Source of the DNA: Nothophaeocryptopus gaeumannii
Lineage: Eukaryota > Ascomycota > Dothideomycetes > Mycosphaerellales > Mycosphaerellaceae
Reading direction: 5' to 3'
DNA length: 64,000 nt
NCBI GenBank assembly: GCA_031771865.1
Contig: JASISA010000026.1
Span: 1,302,001-1,366,000 of the forward strand
Notes under the pieces: model-generated
What the model was told of the DNA's origin: nothing
Database searches by the model: none
Seen by the model: the letters and a program-made list of their open reading frames with translations, nothing else
Shown: in pieces, positions 10,387 to 22,600 of the stretch
Layout of the letters: each line of letters opens with the position of its first letter
Position numbering within the stretch: position 1 is the first letter of the stretch
Made by a program: the position numbers and the translations under genes

Positions 10387-11313
10387 ATGGAGGATACGCA
10401 GAGGACAAGCTTATTGTGCTATGTCGCACTCAAGGCCTCAGTTGGCCTGATATAGCTAAGGAGCTTTCAAGGCCTGAGCAAAGTGTTCTCAATCGCTTTC
10501 GCCGGACCCTTGCCCACCTTCATTCGAAGCTTTGCTCGGCTCACGTTCGAGATTGCATTCAGTACGAGGACGCAACATTCGCCGCCACCATTGCGGAACG
10601 AACCAAAGCCGCAAAGTTTCAGCGATATTGCCAAAGGGCTCGGCCTGCCATCACACTATATTAGAGATATTGCTCGAAGCAATGGTATTAAGGAGCCAAG
10701 ATCAGCATTCTCTGACGATGAGATTCGCGCGGCACTGACCCTTCGTGCCCGGGCGGTCAAGATAGCTGAGATTGGTCGAAGACTCGGGCGCAGTAGTCCC
10801 TCGATGGTGCGGCTTTGCCAAGCCTTGAAGATGGGAACCCGTCCAGTAGCAGTTGAAATCGCTGAGCTCAGCAGGTCTGTACTGGGAACAGACCCCTCCA
10901 CAAAGACACGAATCCTGGATGATGACCCCAGAACAACTGCAGACCAGCCGGAACGAAATCAGTCAAGGCCGACTGAGGAGGAGCGGAGAGAACTCTCTCG
11001 TCTGTGAGTCTTTCCTAGCGCAAGTGTGACGACTGTATGGGTTTCATGCTGACCTCTTTGATCGTAGCTGCGACCTCGGTATGCCTGCATCGAACATTGC
11101 AATCGATATGAGGAAACCTCTCAGGTCGGTGAGAGGAGCCATTCGCACCCAGGAGCTCTCAAAGAAAGCGAGGTATTGACCGAAGAGCACTTAGAGAAAC
11201 TGCGAGATCTGCGAGAGAACAGGAAACTGAGCTGGCACGAGATCGGCAAGATCTTTGGGTTCTCCGCACCCGCAATCTGGAGGAGGTACAAGAGTCATGT
11301 CCTCAAGAAGTGA
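10387..11313 (+). pseudogene. Protein with repeated Myb/HTH-like units, frameshifted
   Basis: Four or five helix-turn-helix-like units can be read: QGLSWPDIAKELSRPEQSVL, FSDIAKGLGLPSHYIRDIAR, KIAEIGRRLGRSSPSMVRLC, MPASNIAIDMRKPLRSVRGA and LSWHEIGKIFGFSAPAIWRR. They resemble the SANT/Myb-like or resolvase-type HTH repeats of fungal DNA-binding proteins. They lie in different frames. One-base changes near 10400, 10618 (ttt run) and 11190 would be needed to join them. An intron at 11004-11067 (gtgagt...cgtag) also keeps the frame. Flanking protein sequence is well kept with few stops, so decay is recent or the indels are sequencing errors. A DNA-binding role is inferred from the units alone. Confidence 0.5.
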
Positions 11314-11583
11314 AGTGCGTCCTGTCACCGAAGCGGAGACCGTCGGAGAGAGAGTGAATGTATAGGCTCGTTATGAGTGTGGAATGGACTGTCAAGGAGA
11401 CTTTAGGAGAGTTTGGGAAGCGCGTTGTGGCAAAGAAAAGGCTCTGCTTTGGTCGGTGTGTCCGTGCGCTGCGCTTGCAGGTTACACATGACCGGGATCC
11501 TTAACGTCGCGCCAACCTTCTCACTTCTTAAGCTTGTCTTCACACCAGCAGACGCATCAGTATGCGGCGATACAGCTCCCACG

Positions 11584-14500
11584 ATGGATAACATGGAGTG
11601 GATGGCCGCCATCAATGGTATGAATCAGGACCTTGATCACGCTGCTGGCGCGTGGCACCACCCACACACGCCATGCCACACCGCGCCATCAACTTTCACT
11701 GGTGACGGTGGGACCATAACGACGTTGATATCGGATGGCCACGAGGACTTCTTTGACTTCGAAGCATACCAGGCAGATGCCATCAGCCAGCCGCGGTACA
11801 TAGCCGCTCAGCGACACGAACACGTGGCGATAGACCAGGAGCCGGCGGAGATGGGCAATCATGAGCAAGACGCCTATGTTCACGCCAAAGGTGATGCTAC
11901 AGAAGAAGATGAATATGACGAGGACGACTCCGATGATGACAAGCGAAGCCTCTTCGGTGCAGCATATGAAGGTTACTTGAGCGAAGACCCATTTCAGGAC
12001 CTGCCAAGGCCCACATCTCCAACGACAGTGCATGAAGAGCTCTTAGACCCACCTGGAAGTGTCGATATTGAGGCCCTAGTGCACAATGCCGCACTCGATG
12101 ATGGCTCCCGTGAAAGATGGGAAGTGGACAAAGGAGCAGCGCAATTTCTAGCCACCATTGTACAGCTCACCAAGGTGCCTCAGGATATCATACAGCGGTA
12201 CGGTCTCCGCCATCACTTGCGGGATTTGAAAGTGGAAGAACCTGTCCTGCGTTCAAATCCAGAGGCGGACGTGAGGAACTTGTTCGAGCGCAGTGTGGTG
12301 AAGATGGACACAAGAAAGATTTCGCCATTTCAATTGGATGCCGACAAGGATGAGAGTCTCGAATGGTCTTCCAATGCACTGAAGATGCCGACTACTTTAG
12401 GAGAAGAGATCTCTCATGCAAAACTGGAGGTCAGCAAAGAAGACTGCAAGTTTCTCATGGAGCTCACACGAGATTTGAAATGCACTGTGCAGGAGCGATT
12501 GACCGAACAACGAAAGCAGCGAGTAAGACAACCTGATCAAATGCTATGAGAACGGCACTGACATGAGCAGAACTTCTTGCCAGCATCTCCAACACTTCTA
12601 CCGCTTTCGCCATCGCCGAGTCCCATTCGGCTTCCTTCTTCTGCGGCCAACATCGAGCTGACCTCTACACCGGAGGATCCAACGATCATGGAGGCAGCTG
12701 CTCTAGATGCTGAAATATCACGCCGCGAAGACTCGGAGTGGAGCAAGGCAATGGAGGTGAGCCCAATCTCGATGGACAAGCTGCTTGGCGATCCCCCTCA
12801 GACCTCCTCATCTCCTCTCCGGCACAAATCCAAGCGTCTGCAAGACTTGAGAATCTCCAGCCCAATCCTGCCTGCGGATTCTTCCGACCCGCCAGCGAAG
12901 AAAGCGAAGACAGTGACTTTTCGGGAAGAGCTGGAAACAGTCATGCCTCAGCTGCCTGTGTATGAAGACTTGACGGATCCCAGTGACGCGGCTGATCAAG
13001 CCATGGTAGAAATTGGAGAGATAATGAAGCCACTTGCAGAGCCCGCGTTGCGCCAACTCCAAGAAGAACGACTTGTCGAAGAGGACACAACATTGAGGGT
13101 AGCTGTGCCCGCCGTTGACGACATCATGCCATCCGCCCCATGGTCCGAAGATGAAGGTCGTCAAGATACTCTGATCAAAACTGCTCAACAAGATATCATC
13201 ATGGAAGAACCAAGATGGACCGGTGCCTCGAAGCTGGAGAAGATACTGCCGTGGTGCCCATTCCCCTCTTACTTGGGCAAACTCAAGCCTGAAGAAGATT
13301 TCGACGACGGATCATGCACGAGATACCTTGCGGGGCTTGATCTCAGCGGGAAGGTCAATCTTCAGAGCTTGATGTGGAAAGCGGATGGGCTACGACTCTT
13401 TGACGATGATGAATTTGACAATGATGAGATTGAACCTGTCGATATTTATGATGAAGCTGAGAAGGAACAGACACCGATGCCCGAAAGTTTTGAAGAGCTT
13501 GTCCCTGTGGGTCAACCGACGCAAACGCTAGAGCACGCTCGCGATCTTCAATCCCCGTCCAAGCCAGTATATGAGCAGGAGATCAGTATATCGGAGCTGC
13601 TGAAGAGACGAAGAGCGGAGCTTGAGAAAGATTCGCTCCCAGCAAATTCTATGCAAGGCGCTCACCCGAAAGCCGGCGGAGTGGAACATACGAAGAGGAG
13701 AAAAATTGAGGGTGGCGACAGCGCGAAGACACAAGCATTGAGGGAATCAATCGATCAGATGGACCGCTTTAATCACTTCCTCCACACTCAAGGGCAGTCG
13801 AGGTTGGCAAAGTCTTTGGAGCTTCCGAAGGTGATGACGGAGCCTGTGACTGCGCAGGCGCCTTCGACAGAAGAACAGCAAGCACCACAATCTGCTCCAC
13901 CGAAGCCAAAAGTCGAAATTCCGCTCCCAGACATCGACACTAGCAAAACTAATCTGCCTGTAATTGTCTCCTCGTCAATCGTTTCCAATATATCGTTGGT
14001 CCGCAATCTGGAGAAGCTTCTCCCGTCTCTACAAGTCGTATCACGCCAGTACGATGCACACCAACCATCTGCGACAAGCAAGGCTCCAGAACACGAGGAA
14101 GCAGACATCACCATCTCACCAAGCACAGGCCTAATGCTCACAACCCTCCAAAAACTAAAACAGAAACCCCTTCCTGGCCAAACATCCCACTTCGGCATCC
14201 GCGAAAAAGTCGCCACAGCGGCGCCTCGCTATGAACGACTCATCGTCCTCGTAAGCGAAGGCCAATGCACCTCTTCCGAATCTCTGCGCACCCTCGATGA
14301 CAACGATACCTCAGCCCTAGCGGACTTCATAGCGAGCACCACCACCTTATCCTGTGAAATCCAGGTCACATACATCCCAGGCGGCAGCCTCAACCTCGTC
14401 GACTGGATCGCAGCCACAATCACTGCACACGCACCGAACGACCCAGCAATCAATATCCTCGAAGTCGAAACGTTTTGGGAGAGATTCTTGCGGCAGGCGG

Positions 14501-14748
14501 GGATGAATGCGTTCGCAGCACAAGTTGTATTGGGGAGGCTGAAACCGGCCGAGGATGGTGATATGAGCGATAGCTCCGTGATGCCGCAGCCACATTCGAC
14601 TATGTCGTCCGGCCTTGCCGCATTCGTGGCGATGAGCGAGGGAGAGAGGGTTCAGAAATTCGGGCCTGTGTTGGGTGGGGAGAATGTGATGAGGAGGGTG
14701 AGTAAGGTGATTGATACGAGGTGGAAATCAGCGGCGAGTCTGTGGTGA
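11584..14748 (+). CDS. XPF-like large acidic protein, candidate ZIP2/SHOC1
   Basis: Two exons, 11584-12522 and 12571-14748, with a 48-bp intron (gtaaga...gagcag), give 1038 aa. The start MDNMEWMAAINGMN at 11584 is preferred; an ATG at 11488 would add 32 residues. The N-terminal two thirds are acidic and mostly disordered, with short conserved-looking blocks (LPWCPFPSYLGKL, ISELLKRRRAELEK). The last 260 residues follow the order of an ERCC4/XPF nuclease plus helix-hairpin-helix fold: LVRNLEKLLPSLQVVSRQYD, then ADITISPSTGLMLTTLQKL where XPF has its ERKS catalytic strand, then RYERLIVLVSEG, then FWERFLRQAGMNAFAAQVVL and GGENVMRRVSKVIDTRW. The catalytic ERK is absent. A catalytically dead XPF-like domain on a long disordered protein is the architecture of Zip2/SHOC1, which acts with Spo16 and Zip4 in meiotic crossover formation. 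This assignment is inferred by eye. Confidence 0.5.
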
Positions 14749-15256
14749 GGTAAAGCGATTTGAAGGCTGTGAATTTGCTCTCGAATGTTTGGCGACGATG
14801 CGCAAGAAATGATGGGATTTGCTCAATGGCGGGCTTGAGATGTTGCCGGTGATGGGATTTGCTCAAGATGGGTTTCACATTTGCTGAACAAGTGAGTACT
14901 TGACGTCGAACGTAGTCACTTCGATGACAGAATTCCTGGGCATGTCTTCCGAACAGATGGTGCGTTTCGAAGCACACGTCGACTGAGACGGGCCAAGAAA
15001 GCTGATCTGGAATAAGTGAGGCACAGTTTGCTCGAGAATCATGCTCTCATTTCTCGTTCTTCGTGTAAATATATTACCTTGCCAAGGACCGGCCCTGCTC
15101 ACGCCCTAAAACGCTCCCTGGTATCATGAGCCAGCCAGCAAAAGCATGGCCAGCGATCATAAACGCTGGAGATACAGACAGCTCTTGCCCGGTATCATAT
15201 GTATTCTTTGCACCCCGACGCCCGCTCGCTGCAACGACTCAAATAGGAGTGAGGAT
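14749..15256. other. Convergent intergenic spacer
   Basis: Lies between the 3' ends of the XPF-like gene and the CSC1-like gene and should hold both terminators. It contains a 17-bp direct repeat, tgatgggatttgctcaa, at 14810 and 14850, offset 40. No gene is seen. Confidence 0.5.
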
Positions 15257-18055
15257 CTAGTAGTAGATCTTCTCCTCATAAACCGGAGGTCTCCCATCCT
15301 CAGCATCCCAGCACACCTTATTCTTCTCATCGAGGTAGGCACCCTCATCAGTGATAGGAATAACCTTGCTCGTCTCGGCAACCTCTTGCCTGCTGATGCC
15401 AACGGGATCCCGTGGAACCCAAAGGAGAGGCGGCTTACTGCTTATTGCAGGGTTGTAGAATGCATGAGCTTCCGTTTGCTCGCTGTAATTGACAGCAATC
15501 TCCTTCGGGACCAGGCGGCGCATGGTCTTGTAGTCAGTATAGACGTCAGGACGAAGCCATTTCTGGAAGAGATTCGGCTTCTTGTGAGGGGCAGGACCAA
15601 TTTCGTGGTCACTTTTCATGTGGGCGCCCTCCTTCGTAGCAGCATACTTCTCGCCTTCGGGCACATCGCCAGTAGCATCAGTGTTCTCGACTTCAAGAAG
15701 ACGACGCTCTTCCGCGTCGAGTGACTTCGGCAGATAGGTCAGGAGCGGGTCCATTGCACTGTTGAGACTGATGTGGTACAAGGCCGTAAAAATCAGGAAG
15801 ACGATCATCAGAATAAGCGGGCCAAGCGCACCAACGCTACTACCGGTAGCAATAGCGAACAGACCGATCAAGCAGACCTCAGCGACGTACAGGCCAACAA
15901 AGAGATGGCCAAGCGCGCGAGGATAGACTAGGCCCTTGGTGTCGACGACGGCGTTGGAGACGAAGAGCAAGTTGTATCGGTAGGCGAAGTAGAAGAGGAA
16001 GAGACCAATCGCGGCGAATCCGAGGACCAAAGGAGCAATCGCAGCATAGCAGATTGCAATGACGAACAAGTTCGTGTAGACCGGGAACAGAGTGCCCCAG
16101 CCGATGCCGGAAAGAGAGATCCAGCGTTTGTACATCTTTCGAGGAGTCTTATCGAGGAGCTTGCCGAGGATCATGAACAGGACGAGTCCAGTAATGCCAA
16201 GAAGAAGACTGCTCACGATACCCAGACCTTGCAGAACGAAGTAGGCCAAGTAGAAGTTGCTAGCCAGAGGCAAGTTGTTGGCGAGGATGGTTGTGACGCT
16301 GGCCGGATCCGACGCCACCTTCTGTACGACGGAGGAGGCTGCGGAACCGAGGGTGGCGACGAGAAACACCTGTATGATTTGGAAAGCAAAGTAGCTGTTC
16401 TGTAACGTAAGCTCCACGGCGCTCGCAGTGGGAGCGCCTGCAATCTTGGCCATCAGACGGAGGATGACAGGGAGAAGGGACATCAGGACGGCCAGCAGGA
16501 TCGTCGGCAGGAGACCAGTAATAACACCCAGAATGACCTTCGGGATATCATTAATGAAGCCCAGCCAGGGTAAAATACACGTCAGGTAGTTGATATTGCT
16601 GATAGCACCAACAACGGCCACAGGAATTGCCCAGAAAACGATGAGAGCGACGCAGAAGCTGATGGTGGCGATCTGGCGCACGACGCGCTCCCACCAGCGA
16701 ATGCGCAAGTTGCTCCAAATGACTTCCTCCGGAACCATCCCAGTGAATCGTGGCGACATTTGGAGGACCTGGTGGTGAGTGAGAGCCTGGTATGCGCTCT
16801 GAGCGGCGGACAGGGTGTCGAATTCGACAAAGACCGAGTTGAGGAACTTTGCGTCTCCTTGTTGGTGCTTGGCCTGAGCAGTGGCAACTTCCGGGATAAG
16901 CTTCTTGAGCTCGCCTCGACACCAGTCGATTGTGTCAACCTTCTTTCCGATGAGAGGCTTGAGACGGTGGGTCGGTCGCTGCTTGGGCGTGATGTAGCGA
17001 CTGGCGACTGTACTGCTCTCTCCAATCGCAGCCTCCTCGGAGCTCGAGCGTGCACCCTTCTTCTCAGCCTTGAGTCTGTTGCCATTGGTAGTCTTTATGA
17101 GCTTCGTCTCCGCAGCCTCGAGCTTCATGGCAGCCTTATCACGATCCGACACCAATTCCTCAAGCTCCTTGCAATCGGTCGCGAGCCATATTCGGCGAAC
17201 TCCTGGGTCGAGCATTCGGCGAAGCTTGGCTTTGTCCATGTAGTCTTCTGGCACAGAGGTATACAAGACGGTTCGGGAGGACATGCGGCTGGCGTAGAGG
17301 GGTGACATCAAGTATGCTTGGCGCAGGTTGACGTAGTAGATGCTTTCGCGGGTGATCATGTAGATGACGAAGCTGAAGAAGATGATAGCGCAGCCGGCGT
17401 GTGCGAACATCTTGTAGTAGTTGTTGGTGACGTTGGCGAATCTGTTGCCATGTTAGCGTATCAGCGATCGCGCTTTTACACACTCTGCCTTGCCGAAATA
17501 CATCTGCGTGCATGCAAATGGAGTCCGACCTGGGCGGACATAAGGTAGAAACATACGTAAGAAGGTCCAGCTGTCTCTTTCCTCCACCTCCAGTGGCGTT
17601 GATGGGAAACAAGACAGGCCAGGTGATGCAGCATCCGACTACACAGCAAACCACGCTGATTTTCAGGAAACGCAAGAAAAGATAGCCATCCAGGGTGTGA
17701 TGGTTCAACACATAGGTATCTGGCATGTTCCAAAATTCGCCAATCCAGTTGAGGATGCCATCTTTCGGCCGCGGCGTACGTGCTTCATCGCGTAGACTTC
17801 CGACGAATGTTCTTGGGCGGTAATAGCGGGGAAATCGATTTCTCAAGAGTAGGAACAAGGAAAAGTAGACCACGGCGTAAATGGCAACTGATCTCCTGAG
17901 TCAGCTATAATTGAGATGGCGCTGAAGGCATTGATGATGTTATAGCAAAGAAACGTACCTGGAGCGAGCGTTGCAAGCAGTGTTGTCGCCGAGCTTGAGG
18001 TATCGTCGGAGTTTGAGGACTGTGACGAGCCCGGTGTACTGCAGTTGCTGCCCAT
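15257..18055 (-). CDS. CSC1/OSCA-type calcium-permeable cation channel
   Basis: Three exons (17959-18055, 17557-17887, 15257-17441) give 870 aa. Introns are 17888-17958 and 17442-17556. At the first intron the acceptor atcag is needed; the nearer ctcag breaks the frame. The protein opens with ATTLLATLAP and a transmembrane segment AIYAVVYFSLFLLL, then the conserved YYRPRTFVGSL. A cytosolic RNA-recognition-like domain follows (LYTSVPEDYMDKAKLRRMLD), then the multi-span RSN1/DUF221 pore region, and a C-terminal tail typical of PHM7-type fungal members (PPLLWVPRDPVGISRQE). Family members are osmotically or mechanically gated cation channels of the plasma membrane or ER. Ion selectivity is not readable here. 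Confidence 0.9.
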
Positions 18056-19829
18056 CCTATCGTCGTGTCCTGTCCTGTCCTGTCCTTACCTCTCCTGCGC
18101 GTCCAGGCGCTTCTGGTTCGTGGAAAGGGCGACAGAGGTCGAAGGTATCGGGGGTGAAGCGCGAGAAAAGACGCCTGGATAGCGAGCGATTGCCAATGCA
18201 GTGACGCTCGGGCCGCGTCTGCGTCTGCGTCTCCCAATATAGGGTTGGAGAGATCGACAAGCGGGCGTCAAGCGTTGATGTGTAGCGGCCCCAACCTCAC
18301 CACACCATCACGATCGGATTGCGTGTTCGGAGAGTACGGAGTAGCTTTCGAGTATCCCAACGACAGCGACCGCAGACAGCCTCGTGTTATAGCACTTCCA
18401 GGCTTGCTCGTTTCACCGGATGACGAAACAGCGCAACAGGGAGTCTGCGATACACTTTCCTGAAGCAGACTGGACACGCGACAGCAGTGCATGTGTGCAG
18501 GCCAAGTGTGGCTGAAAGCCCTGCCACATGGAAGATTAGGCCAAGAGACTTTCGCAAGATCCGTCACAAAGCGATCTCAAGAGCAGTTCGGCCCGCCACA
18601 CGCCCCACGCCCCTGTCAAAACCCCACACAGTGCCAGTCGGTGGTGGCTGGAGCAAAGTCTCGATCGAGCCTCCACGAGCCTCCACGACGCTCCACCATC
18701 CACCACCCACACCTCCATCGTCGCGAGCTTGCCTCCCGATAATGACACTCAGCTGCTCAGGCAACTCCGAGTAGCAGACAGCAAGCATGCAAACAACTCT
18801 TCAAGGAGGCGAAGCAGTCCATACTTCAGTTCTTGGGACAAGCTCTCCTGAAGGCCAATGACATCCGTGGCAGAGCTGGGCGTCAAACACGGTGCGCAAG
18901 CGAGATGGCCGGCGTCTGCAGGGGCGGTTAACAAGGTGACGCGACTCGGTGCAAAATCGTCATTGTGCACCATGGGAGCTTTTTGCACAGCTGCACTAGC
19001 CACGGCATGACAGATTGAGTGCTGAGGCGTTGTGCTGTGAGATCTGAAGGTTGGAGAGAAGGTGCCGAAGGAGTCATGCGCATACGGATCGACGGGTACA
19101 AGTCTGCTCGTACGAGCATGGATTCCTTGGCTGAAATCATTGGTTCCAGGATCAACACCATCTGCATCATCAGCCTGTCTGGAAAATCGAATGATTGGAC
19201 AATGCATCGAACATCCCCGGGAGGCCCTTTGAGCAAGAGCCACAATCGCGTCCTGTCAACTCTCGAATAGGCTCAGATGGAAGATCTCTTGCCTCGACCG
19301 ACTTGGAGAATAACCAATGCTTCATGCACAATCGCTTTGAAGAGAATGCGGGCCATGAGAGAGGTTTGCACTGCACAACAATCAACGACGAGCATAGTTA
19401 TATTGGTCAGTGTCGTTAGTCCGGGGCCAATGCTCGACGCCAGGTAGTTGATCTGGCATCGCGATTCGACTTTCGAATTGTTTTGCGTGCGAATACTTAC
19501 GCCTTCGAAACACTCAACGGATCATCATAGGTCTTAGAAAGGCAAGGTTTTCGCAATAGCAAGCGAAGGAATCTCGATGCTGTCCTCAATCGCATATTAA
19601 TGCCGACGGATGGCACAATTTGTCCTCACGTTGGAACTGATTCCTGCCGCTGCTGTCCTAATAGCAAAATCACTCTCTTCTATAAGAGGCTCGCTCTCTT
19701 CTTCCTGCGCCAGCATTCTGCAGCTTCCTGAAAGCTCCAGACGGTCTCGGCGGGTGCAGAGTTCATCTATCTATATATCACCGCAGCATTCAATTTTTAT
19801 CTGCAGGATACACCGGGAGCAGACGAATC
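18056..19829. other. Long intergenic region, no supported gene
   Basis: This region holds the 5' UTR and promoter of the CSC1-like gene, including a (TGTCC)4 tract at 18066-18085, and the upstream region of the F-box pseudogene. Open frames up to 164 codons (18749-19243 minus) have no ATG near their 5' ends and no recognisable content. Confidence 0.5.
18066..18085 (+). repeat. (TGTCC)4 microsatellite
   Basis: Four perfect copies of TGTCC lie just upstream of the CSC1-like start codon, within the presumed 5' UTR or promoter. Confidence 0.8.
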
Positions 19830-20932
19830 ATGTCTACCGCATCTCGAGCACAGATTATGGCCCGGCTAACGCTTCAGTCGCCCTCCTCGACTCCAGTATC
19901 GACTCCAGGAACCGATCGCCTGTCCAAGCTACCAACCGAGCTCCTGGAGAAGATTCTCCTCGAAATTGACATGAAGACTCTCTTGCATGCCAAGCAAGGC
20001 CTTCAAGTCCACCATCAAGGGCTCCATCTATTTTCGTCGCAAGCTCTGGCTTGAAGCCGATCCAGACCGTAAACCGGAGATCGAAGGCAATGTTTTGATC
20101 AATCCAATGGTCTTCGACTACTTGAGCTTCGCGGCCAGAATCGAGCTTAAGGGCAAAGATATGAGACAAGTTAGGTATTCGAGATGGATGGACAGGGTGA
20201 TCAGAATGGAGCTGGATCAGGAGGATAGTGACGACGATGAGGAGGACAGCGACAACGATGACGAGGGATTGAGGACGAGGAGTATGAGGAGGAGGGATAT
20301 GAAGACGAAACCGATCTCACCCACCTCCCCTCAAACGACATCCCCATCGAAGTCGATTTCCCAGGTTTCCCCATCCACGTCCCACAAATCCGCCCCCTTC
20401 GCCACTTCCTCGCGCACGCTCGCAGAAACAACCATTCCTGGCTCAAAATGATCTTCATAACCCCCAACGCCTAGGCCGAAGGCATGATGTACGTACGAAT
20501 GTGGCTTCTCCGACAGCGGCCGTCCCTTCAAATACCAACGCGAAATCAGAATCTCCCACCTTGTTGAAAACCTACCCCCATACGGTAAACCGGATCAAAG
20601 AATAGGCACCCGGCGCTTTCTCCATACCGAAGCCAACAGGACCGGTAGGAGGAGGTATCAGACTCGCTGCTGTATTCCAAAAAGTGGAGGAGAGACATAG
20701 AGATACTGCCGTCACGGAGGGGCGGAGGAAGTTGAGGTATTCGTTTCAGGGAATGCTGTTGGAGGAGAGTGGATGGAATCCGGGATGGCTTGTTGGTGTG
20801 AGACTGCAGGGGAAGACCATGGTTTCGGCGATGGAGACGACAATCAAGGACGAGGAGAGTAGGAGGAAACTTGATGAGCAGGATAGGGCGAAAAGGTGGT
20901 TTCCAAGGTGTGAGGATGAGCGGAAACTGTGA
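19830..20932 (+). pseudogene. F-box protein pseudogene (paralogue 1)
   Basis: The N-terminus MSTASRAQIMARLTLQSP leads to an F-box, LSKLPTELLEKILLEIDMKT. Against the paralogues at 25.9 and 26.1 kb, about 8 bases are missing after LLHAK (near 19990), and the frame shifts to KAFKSTIKGSIYFRRKLWLE. A second shift falls in the acidic run near 20265 (to HLPSNDIPIEVDFPGFPIHV). A TAG at 20472 then interrupts HSWLKMIFITPNA, and there is at least one more frame change (to CGFSDSGRPFKYQREIRISH). Coding-like sequence continues to a stop near 20932 (DEQDRAKRWFPRCEDERKL). The gene once encoded a SCF-type F-box protein of the kind abundant in dothideomycetes. It cannot now give a full product. Confidence 0.7.
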
Positions 20933-21411
20933 GGACGGGGAAAGGTCTCGTATTCGAAGTGGTCGTTTGAACACCTAGAAGTGGATTCGAACGCCTCGGA
21001 GACTCTTCCAAATCTCGAGAGAGCGTGGAGCATGAGTTGAGTATGGACATGAGTGTAGAGGGAGGAGGGAGATATGGTTACGGACTTGTGTTCCCAGTCT
21101 CATTCAGCTCCAGCGCTTTTGGACGTCAGAAAGCACGCCCAAACGGCTCAGCGGCTTCTTCAAATTAGGAGAGCGTAACGTATAGACATCTAAAGCGTCT
21201 ATTCGTAATGCATTCTTCTTCTAGTCGGGCTTATTTTAGAAAACAAGGCACGCATATGCTCGCTTCAACGCAGCAAATCTACCGTCCCAATATGATCCTC
21301 TCAATGCTCTCTCTCAAACCAGTCACGCGTTCTAAGCCCGCGGAGGCCTTCTCAAACAGCCCAGTCGGCCACCCAACCCGTGAGAAACGTCCCTCCCTCC
21401 CCCTCCTGTTC
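20933..21411. other. Intergenic spacer, no gene seen
   Basis: Lies between the end of the F-box pseudogene and the 3' end of chorismate mutase. Nothing recognisable was found. Confidence 0.5.
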
Positions 21412-22212
21412 CTACTCCCACTCCGTCCCCTTCAACCTTTGCATCAAATAATCCACCTCCACCACCTTCGTCAACGGAATAACATGATCCTTATACATAG
21501 CCACCACCGCCTCGACAGGAATCTTCCTCGGTGCCTCCGTATCCAGATTCGGATCACCACCATACATCTCCGCCTTCAATTTCAACCTCTCGAGAACCTT
21601 TTTCTCAACCCGCATATCCGTAATCGCTTCATCGATGCCTTTTGTATCGCCGGCTTTTATGAGAGCCACGAACTTTTGCGGGGCTTGTTGGAATTTGGAC
21701 TCTGCGACGAATTTTCCGAAATGGATGCGCCGGGAGAGGGATTGGAGGGCGTTGACGTCGGCTGTTGCGGCGGAGCCGTAGTTTTCTTGGGCGTCGGCCC
21801 TCTCTGGCTGACTTGGCTGCATACACACGCCAGGCAGGATTTCTTCTACGTATCGTCTCTTGAGCTCGGAGTTTAGATTGACTTCATTCTCCCAGAGGAT
21901 TTTGGGGTACTTGAGGGGCGGCAGGATGGGCTTTTCGAGAGCGTCTGGGAAGAAAGGGTACTCGTCGGGGGATTCGTAGCGTCGTATGCGCGATTGGAGG
22001 CGTTCTTGTTCGCGGAGGACCCAGTCGCTGAAGGAAAGCTTCGAATCGGGTATTGGTATCGCGCCCGGCAGGTATATGGTGTTATTCAGCGGGAATTGGG
22101 CTCTTTCGATTAGGTGGAATAGGACGGTATCCTCCAGCCGAATAAGTTGGAAGCGTATATTGGCTAAAGACAGCGCTTTTTGAGGGTTTGAGAGGTCGAT
22201 TGCTGAATCCAT
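21412..22212 (-). CDS. ARO7: Chorismate mutase
   Basis: Single exon of 266 aa from the ATG at 22212 (MDSAIDLSNPQKALSLANIR); the frame extends upstream only by a non-ATG codon. The all-helical AroQ eukaryotic fold is evident. Landmarks are LIRLEDTVLFHLIERAQFPL in helix 1, FPDALEKPILPPLKYPKIL, RRIHFGKFVAESKFQ with the active-site basic residues, and the C-terminal VEVDYLMQRLKGTEWE. The enzyme turns chorismate into prephenate, the branch point to phenylalanine and tyrosine. Yeast Aro7 is inhibited by tyrosine and activated by tryptophan at a site between helices; whether that holds here is not shown. Divergent from MDV1. Confidence 0.95.
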   Translation of the reverse strand: MDSAIDLSNPQKALSLANIRFQLIRLEDTVLFHLIERAQFPLNNTIYLPGAIPIPDSKLSFSDWVLREQERLQSRIRRYESPDEYPFFPDALEKPILPPLKYPKILWENEVNLNSELKRRYVEEILPGVCMQPSQPERADAQENYGSAATADVNALQSLSRRIHFGKFVAESKFQQAPQKFVALIKAGDTKGIDEAITDMRVEKKVLERLKLKAEMYGGDPNLDTEAPRKIPVEAVVAMYKDHVIPLTKVVEVDYLMQRLKGTEWE

Positions 22213-22600
22213 CTCGAGAGTTTCGGGCAATATTGAACCCTGGAGGTACTTTTCAGAGGCCTGGTCGAAGGGTTGTCTTCGGAGAGCGAGTAGAAAGTAC
22301 GTACAGCTGAGGTGGGTCGATCGATTTATATGGAGGGGTCTCGGACCGAGCCCCTCATTTGGCCATCAATATTTGATGGCCAGAGTTGATGGCTCTCGAT
22401 TCACTTGGCGGATGCGATGCCGCGGAGGAGCTGTCCCTTGTGTTTGGCTTGTGACGACAGAGTCGAGAAACAAGGTGTCGAGTGACCATCAACAACAGCT
22501 TAAACACGTACAACAGGCCGAAGTTATATGACAGACCGGCCTTCTGTACCCAGTTGAGCCACGGACATGCGCCGCTCATAGCATAACCGAATTGGACAAC
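22213..22600. promoter_or_regulatory. Shared divergent promoter region of ARO7 and MDV1
   Basis: The 388 bp between the start codons of two divergently transcribed genes must hold both promoters. I could not identify a specific factor site, including a convincing GCN4/CPC1 element. Confidence 0.45.

Noticed and set aside
15146..15724. 192-codon plus-strand frame
   Set aside because: Antisense to the C-terminal exon of the CSC1-like channel.
16760..17305. 181-codon plus-strand frame
   Set aside because: Antisense to the channel's cytosolic domain; no independent evidence.
18749..19243. 164-codon minus-strand frame
   Set aside because: No ATG near the 5' end, no domain, ordinary intergenic composition.
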